A stretch of 9,302 bases of DNA from an uncultured Verrucomicrobiota bacterium (GTDB lineage Bacteria; Verrucomicrobiota; Verrucomicrobiae; Opitutales; Opitutaceae), in contig CAMLNJ010000080.1 of assembly GCA_946481225.1 (NCBI GenBank), forward strand, positions 1 to 9,302, given 5' to 3'. Positions 6,683 through 9,302 of the stretch are shown here, one piece after another; positions within the stretch are counted from its first letter, which is position 1; each line of letters opens with the position of its first letter. The notes under the pieces are model-generated. The model did no database searches and was not told where the DNA came from. It saw nothing but the letters and a program-made list of their open reading frames with translations. Both the position numbers and the translations under genes were made by a program.

Positions 6683-6741
6683 CAACGGCCGTGTCGGCCG
6701 TTTTTGATCTTCGGGACGCGGCCGGCACGGCCGCGGCTACA
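6678..6741. terminator. REPIN-like doublet overlapping the hisC stop; probable terminator between convergent genes
   Basis: Two 23-bp arms (6678-6700 and 6719-6741) are inverted copies matching at 20 of 23 positions. The left arm contains the hisC stop codon (TAG, 6680-6682), and the right arm ends 2 bp before the stop of the convergent ogt gene. Within the left arm AACGGCCG (6684-6691), loop TGT, CGGCCGTT (6695-6702) forms a perfect 8-bp hairpin ending in a run of five T (6701-6705), the shape of an intrinsic terminator for hisC. The right arm has its own 7-bp hairpin, GCGGCCG/CGGCCGC with loop GCA (6718-6734). No T-run serves the ogt direction. Confidence 0.75.
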
Positions 6742-6743
6742 CG

Positions 6744-7238
6744 TCAGGCCAGCAGCGCGCCCTCGTGGCGGAGGAGCCAGCGCTTGCGTTCGAGGCCGCC
6801 GGCGTAGCCGGTGAGGGAGCCGTCGGCGCCGATGACTCGGTGGCAGGGGACGACGATGCAGATCGGGTTTGCGCCGTTGGCCGAGCCGACGGCGCGGGCG
6901 ACGCTGGCGGTTTCGGCGGCCAGGCGGGCGTAGCTCCAGGTAGTGCCGAAGGGAATACGGGTAAGCGCGGCCCAGACGCGACGTTGAAAGGGGCTGCCGA
7001 CGGCCGGGGCGAGGGGGAGCGTGAAGGCGCGGAGTTTTCCGGCGAAGTAGGCGGAGAGCTCGGAGACGGCGGAGGCGGCGCGGGCGGGGTCGGCGGTGAT
7101 GTTCGCGCCGGGGCCGAGCAGCGAGGCGAGGGATTGCTCGTCGGCGAAAAGGACCGCGGCGAGGGCGCCTGTTTCGGCGACGGCGATGGTGAGCTCGCCG
7201 ACGGGGGTGGGAAGTTTGGCGGTGTAAAAGGCGGGCAT
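6744..7238 (-). CDS. ogt: methylated-DNA--[protein]-cysteine S-methyltransferase (O6-alkylguanine repair)
   Basis: The predicted protein has 164 residues, the size of Ogt/AdaB-type enzymes. It transfers the alkyl group from O6-alkylguanine (and O4-alkylthymine) in DNA to its own cysteine in a one-time reaction. The active-site motif [10 protein letters not shown] (128-137) carries the acceptor Cys132. [11 protein letters not shown] (82-92), [13 protein letters not shown] (95-107) and [11 protein letters not shown] (115-125) form the DNA-binding helix-turn-helix, including the Arg115 position known to flip the base. [15 protein letters not shown] (142-156) closes the active site. The N-terminal 75 residues are a normal, poorly conserved domain. 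The gene lies 104 bp downstream of the Ada-AlkA fusion on the same strand, separated by a palindromic repeat. A parallel pair (adaA-alkA fusion plus ogt) is known in mycobacteria. The ATG at 7238 is preceded by TCCTCCG, not a Shine-Dalgarno sequence. Confidence 0.95.
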   Translation of the reverse strand: MPAFYTAKLPTPVGELTIAVAETGALAAVLFADEQSLASLLGPGANITADPARAASAVSELSAYFAGKLRAFTLPLAPAVGSPFQRRVWAALTRIPFGTTWSYARLAAETASVARAVGSANGANPICIVVPCHRVIGADGSLTGYAGGLERKRWLLRHEGALLA

Positions 7239-7255
7239 CGGAGGACGGAATCTTT

Positions 7256-7340
7256 ACCGCAGATGGCGCAGATAAACGCAGATAAAGACAGGACCGGTTG
7301 TGGGTTTGGTATCTGCGGTTATCTGCGAAATCCGCGGTTA
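7256..7340. repeat. inverted-repeat element with triple CGCAGAT heptamers between ada-alkA and ogt
   Basis: CGCAGAT occurs three times in a row at 7258, 7267 and 7277 (spacings of 9 and 10 bp). The mirror arm has its complement ATCTGCG at 7311 and 7321, plus a one-base variant ATCCGCG at 7330. The roughly 31-bp arms enclose about 21 bp. The element fills nearly all of the 104-bp gap between the two repair genes and is visibly lower in GC than the rest of the window. From memory, near-identical ACCGCAGAT...CGCAGATAAA elements are scattered between genes in several bacterial phyla; I cannot confirm that here. Whether it stops transcription from reaching ogt is not evident. Confidence 0.8.
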
Positions 7341-7342
7341 TA

Positions 7343-8809
7343 TCAGGCTTTGAGTTGCCAGAAATGGGCGGTGGCGAGGCTGCGGTGCGGGGAGAAAGGC
7401 AGCATGAGGCGTCGGGTGGCGTCGATGTCGGGACGGTGGTCGAGGGCGAAGAGTCGTTGCAGGCCGCCGGCGAGGCCGGTGTCGCCGTAGGGCGTGCAGT
7501 CGGCGAAGCCGAAGCCGCGCATCATGACGTAGTTCACGGTCCATGGGCCGAGTCCATGCACGTCGAGGAGGGCGCGTTCGGCGCGGGTGGCGGAACCGGC
7601 GGCGAGTTTTTCGAGATCGAGCGCGCCGCTTGCGACAAGTTTGGCGGTGTCGAGGAGCGTGCGGATTTTTTGGCGCGAAAACCGGCTCGCGGCGAGGGCC
7701 GAGGGCGTGAGCGCGGCGACGGCGGCGGGCGAGGGCGGAGCGACGAGGCCGTCGTCCAGCGGTTCGCCGGCGAGTTCGGTCAGCGTGCGACGAAGGCGGA
7801 AGGCGAAGGGTAGGTTGATCTGTTGGCCGAGGATCGCCCAAAGGAGGGCGTCCCAGGGCGTGAGATATTGTGGAAGGCGAAGCGACTCGCGGCCGGCGAC
7901 GAGCCGGGAGAGGCCGAGTTTTTTCGCGAGGCGGGCGAAGCCGGCGGCGTCCTGGGCGAGGCCGATGAGGCGGGCGGCGCGGGCGGCGGCTTCGGCGCGG
8001 AGCGGCGCAGGTAAATCGTCGGGGAGCGTGAGCGCGACGGCGTGGTCTGTCGCAGCGCGGGAGAAATCGAGGGAGAGGCGGAAGGCGCGGCCGGCTATGC
8101 GGGTGGCGGCGAGGTAGGTGGCGCCCTCGAGGCGCTCCGAGAGGCTTTGCGGGTCGCGGCCGAGCTGGGCGAGGAGGCGTTCGAGCGCGTAGTCGGGCGG
8201 GAGCGCGAGGGGGATGGGTGGCGAGGCGGAATCACGGGCAGGACGCCCGTGCCACTTTACGAGCGCACGGGTGGCGGAGGGCGTGAGGCCGGTGCGCGTG
8301 CGGAAGGCGTCGTGGAAGGTGCTGAGGGATTCGTAGCCGACGGAGAAGGCGAGGTCGGCGACCGGGGTGTCGGTCGCGAGGAGTTTCGCGCGCGCGGCGT
8401 CGAGGCGGGCTTCGGCGATCAGTTCGGCGGGTGTGGCGTGGAAGTGCTGGCGGAAAAGTTCGTGGGCGCGGGTGGCGCCGTAGCCGGTGCGGCGGACGAG
8501 CGCTGCGGCGTCGGGGAAGCGCGCGGGATCGGCGCGGAGTTCGGCGACGACGGTCTCGATGGTTTCGAGCACGGGATCGACGCCGCGCGCGTAGTCGTCG
8601 GGGTGGCATTTCTTGCAGGGGCGCAGGCCGGCGGCGCGGGCGGCCTCGCAGGTGGGGAAGAAGCGGACGTTTTCGGGCTTGGGTTTGCGGGCGCGGCAGG
8701 AAGGCAGGCAGTAGATGCCGGTGGTGAGCACGCCGGTGAAGAAGCGGCCGTCGTAGGTCGGGTCGCTCGCGAGGAGCCGGCCGTAGAGCGTGGCGTGGGA
8801 GTGGCGCAT
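7343..8809 (-). CDS. Ada/AraC/AlkA fusion: methylphosphotriester sensor-regulator joined to 3-methyladenine DNA glycosylase II
   Basis: The predicted protein has 488 residues and three parts. Residues 1-78 form the Ada N-terminal zinc domain, with Cys34 and Cys38 (GIYCLPSCRAR) and Cys65 and Cys68 (RPCKKC). Cys34 aligns with the Ada Cys that accepts methyl groups from phosphotriesters. Residues about 80-184 form an AraC-type DNA-binding domain (two helix-turn-helix units; DLAFSVGYESLSTFHDAFRT at 152-171). Residues about 200-488 resemble AlkA: an N-terminal domain, then an HhH-GPD glycosylase with LGQQINLPFA (327-336), VHGLGPWTVNYVMMRG (417-432) and the likely catalytic Asp443 in YGDTG. The protein should sense alkylation, activate transcription and excise N-alkylpurines. 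Similar fusions are known in actinobacteria. It lacks the Ada C-terminal methyltransferase, which the downstream ogt gene supplies. An in-frame Met at 9097 is rejected because that stretch lies inside gcvP. No clear Ada box is visible upstream. Confidence 0.94.
   Translation of the reverse strand: MRHSHATLYGRLLASDPTYDGRFFTGVLTTGIYCLPSCRARKPKPENVRFFPTCEAARAAGLRPCKKCHPDDYARGVDPVLETIETVVAELRADPARFPDAAALVRRTGYGATRAHELFRQHFHATPAELIAEARLDAARAKLLATDTPVADLAFSVGYESLSTFHDAFRTRTGLTPSATRALVKWHGRPARDSASPPIPLALPPDYALERLLAQLGRDPQSLSERLEGATYLAATRIAGRAFRLSLDFSRAATDHAVALTLPDDLPAPLRAEAAARAARLIGLAQDAAGFARLAKKLGLSRLVAGRESLRLPQYLTPWDALLWAILGQQINLPFAFRLRRTLTELAGEPLDDGLVAPPSPAAVAALTPSALAASRFSRQKIRTLLDTAKLVASGALDLEKLAAGSATRAERALLDVHGLGPWTVNYVMMRGFGFADCTPYGDTGLAGGLQRLFALDHRPDIDATRRLMLPFSPHRSLATAHFWQLKA
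8233..8251. repeat. short palindrome inside the Ada-AlkA coding sequence (interdomain linker)
   Basis: CACGGGC (8233-8239), loop AGGAC, GCCCGTG (8245-8251) is a perfect 7-bp hairpin. It encodes residues 187-193 (HGRPARD) exactly in the linker between the AraC-like domain and the AlkA part. Its GGGCG/CGCCCGT composition resembles the hairpin arms at 5485-5508. It looks like a single REP-type unit tolerated in frame at a flexible join. Chance is possible in DNA this GC-rich. Confidence 0.5.
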
Positions 8810-8836
8810 CGTGCGGGTGAAGGGGAACGATAGCGC

Positions 8837-8872
8837 GGACGCGGCGGAGCGTCCACCGGAGGCTTCCGCCGC
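8837..8872. repeat. overlapping hairpins in the ada-alkA upstream region
   Basis: GGACGC (8837-8842), loop GGCGGA, GCGTCC (8849-8854) forms one hairpin. GCGGCGGA (8841-8848) can instead pair with TCCGCCGC (8865-8872), which on the plus strand is followed by AATTTTT (8873-8879). The two are mutually exclusive. The site lies 28-63 bp upstream of the ada-alkA start codon and downstream of the gcvP terminator, so it is in the promoter or leader of ada-alkA. No good -35/-10 pair was found in this 128-bp gap. Confidence 0.4.
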
Positions 8873-8885
8873 AATTTTTCGCGCC

Positions 8886-8913
8886 AAAAAAAGAGCCGGC
8901 GCAAGGCCGGCTC
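8886..8913 (-). terminator. Rho-independent terminator of gcvP
   Basis: Read on the minus strand, GAGCCGGC, loop CTTGC and GCCGGCTC form a perfect 8-bp stem, followed directly by seven T (plus-strand A run at 8886-8892). It starts 24 bp after the gcvP stop codon and separates gcvP from ada-alkA on the same strand. This is the clearest intrinsic terminator in the window. Confidence 0.93.
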
Positions 8914-8937
8914 CGGGGGATGAAAACGTGGCGCGGT

Positions 8938-9302
8938 TTACTTGGCCGCCGCGTAGGCTTCCATGCCGACGCAGGAGCAGACGAGGTTGCGGTCGCCGTA
9001 GACGTTGTCCACGCGGCCGACGGCGGGCCAGAACTTGCTCGCGCGGGTCCACGGAGCGGGGAAGGCGGCGAGATCCCGCGAGTAGTCGCGCTTCCACTCG
9101 TCGGCGCAGACCACGAGGGCGGTGTGCGGGGCGTTCTTGAGCGGGTTGTCGAGCTTGTCGGCCTCGCCGTTGACCACGGCCTGCATCTCGCCGTGGATGC
9201 CGATGAGGGCGTCACAGAAGCGGTCGAGCTCGGCGAGGCTTTCGCTCTCGGTGGGCTCGATCATGAGGGTGCCGGCGACGGGCCAGCTCATGGTCGGGGC
9301 GT
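8938..9302 (-). CDS. gcvP: glycine dehydrogenase (decarboxylating), P-protein of the glycine cleavage system, C-terminal end
   Basis: Only the last 120 codons are present; the gene continues past the right edge and the full protein is usually about 950 residues. P-protein is the PLP-dependent enzyme that decarboxylates glycine and passes the aminomethyl group to lipoyl H-protein. The visible part aligns closely with the known C-terminus: [58 protein letters not shown] and [17 protein letters not shown]. The PLP lysine lies upstream, outside the window. The frame runs openly to the window edge (Ala-Pro-Thr precedes MSWPV), so the internal Met at 9291 is not the real start. It ends shortly before a strong terminator and is probably a separate transcription unit from ada-alkA. 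Confidence 0.97.
   Translation of the reverse strand, partial: APTMSWPVAGTLMIEPTESESLAELDRFCDALIGIHGEMQAVVNGEADKLDNPLKNAPHTALVVCADEWKRDYSRDLAAFPAPWTRASKFWPAVGRVDNVYGDRNLVCSCVGMEAYAAAK

Noticed and set aside
7256..7340. CRISPR-like array
   Set aside because: The repeat unit is only 7 bp with 2-3 bp between copies and is mirrored, so there are no spacers and no cas genes.
8810..8937. Ada box (AAT...GCAA type) controlling ada-alkA
   Set aside because: AAAAATTGCG is present on the minus strand, but spacing and order do not match the E. coli Ada operator and no promoter elements accompany it.
8810..9097. Extended N-terminus for the Ada-AlkA protein starting at 9097
   Set aside because: It would run through the gcvP 3' end and its terminator. 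The Ada domain begins normally just after the Met at 8809.

Overview
The window is very GC-rich bacterial DNA packed with genes on both strands. Gene content, the absence of purine-rich ribosome binding sites and the interspersed palindromes point to a Gram-negative bacterium. My best guess is Verrucomicrobiota, close to Opitutaceae. That placement is inferred from family resemblance only, because there is no rRNA gene here to test it.

Layout. Positions 1-1203 carry two minus-strand genes: a TatA/B-type twin-arginine translocase subunit that runs off the left edge, and an aldose 1-epimerase family protein upstream of it. A short divergent gap (1204-1315) separates them from a plus-strand run of five closely spaced genes (1316-5432). 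These encode a long NfeD protein with a ClpP-like serine protease domain, a short NfeD protein overlapping it by 4 bp, the flotillin-like protein FloA, a small DUF2007-type protein, and an unrecognised single-pass membrane protein with a conserved-looking C-terminal tail. hisC (histidinol-phosphate aminotransferase, 5588-6682) follows on the same strand after a palindromic repeat. From 6744 onwards the genes are on the minus strand: Ogt, an Ada/AraC/AlkA fusion, and the last 120 codons of gcvP with its terminator.

Functional themes. (1) NfeD + NfeD + FloA is a membrane microdomain module of the same kind as yqeZ-yqfA (floA) in Bacillus subtilis. The two small genes after floA are candidate accessory parts. 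(2) The Ada-AlkA fusion and Ogt together form a DNA alkylation repair pair covering methylphosphotriesters, N-alkylpurines and O6-alkylguanine. (3) HisC, GcvP and the epimerase are ordinary metabolic genes.

The least expected structure is non-coding. Within about 3 kb there are three unrelated inverted-repeat doublets resembling REPINs (5442-5512, 6678-6741, 7256-7340). There is also a short palindrome inside the coding sequence of the Ada-AlkA interdomain linker (8233-8251) and a hairpin group upstream of that gene (8837-8872). No transposase or RAYT gene is present. I found no phage, CRISPR, tRNA or rRNA. No stretch longer than 300 bases lacks a gene.
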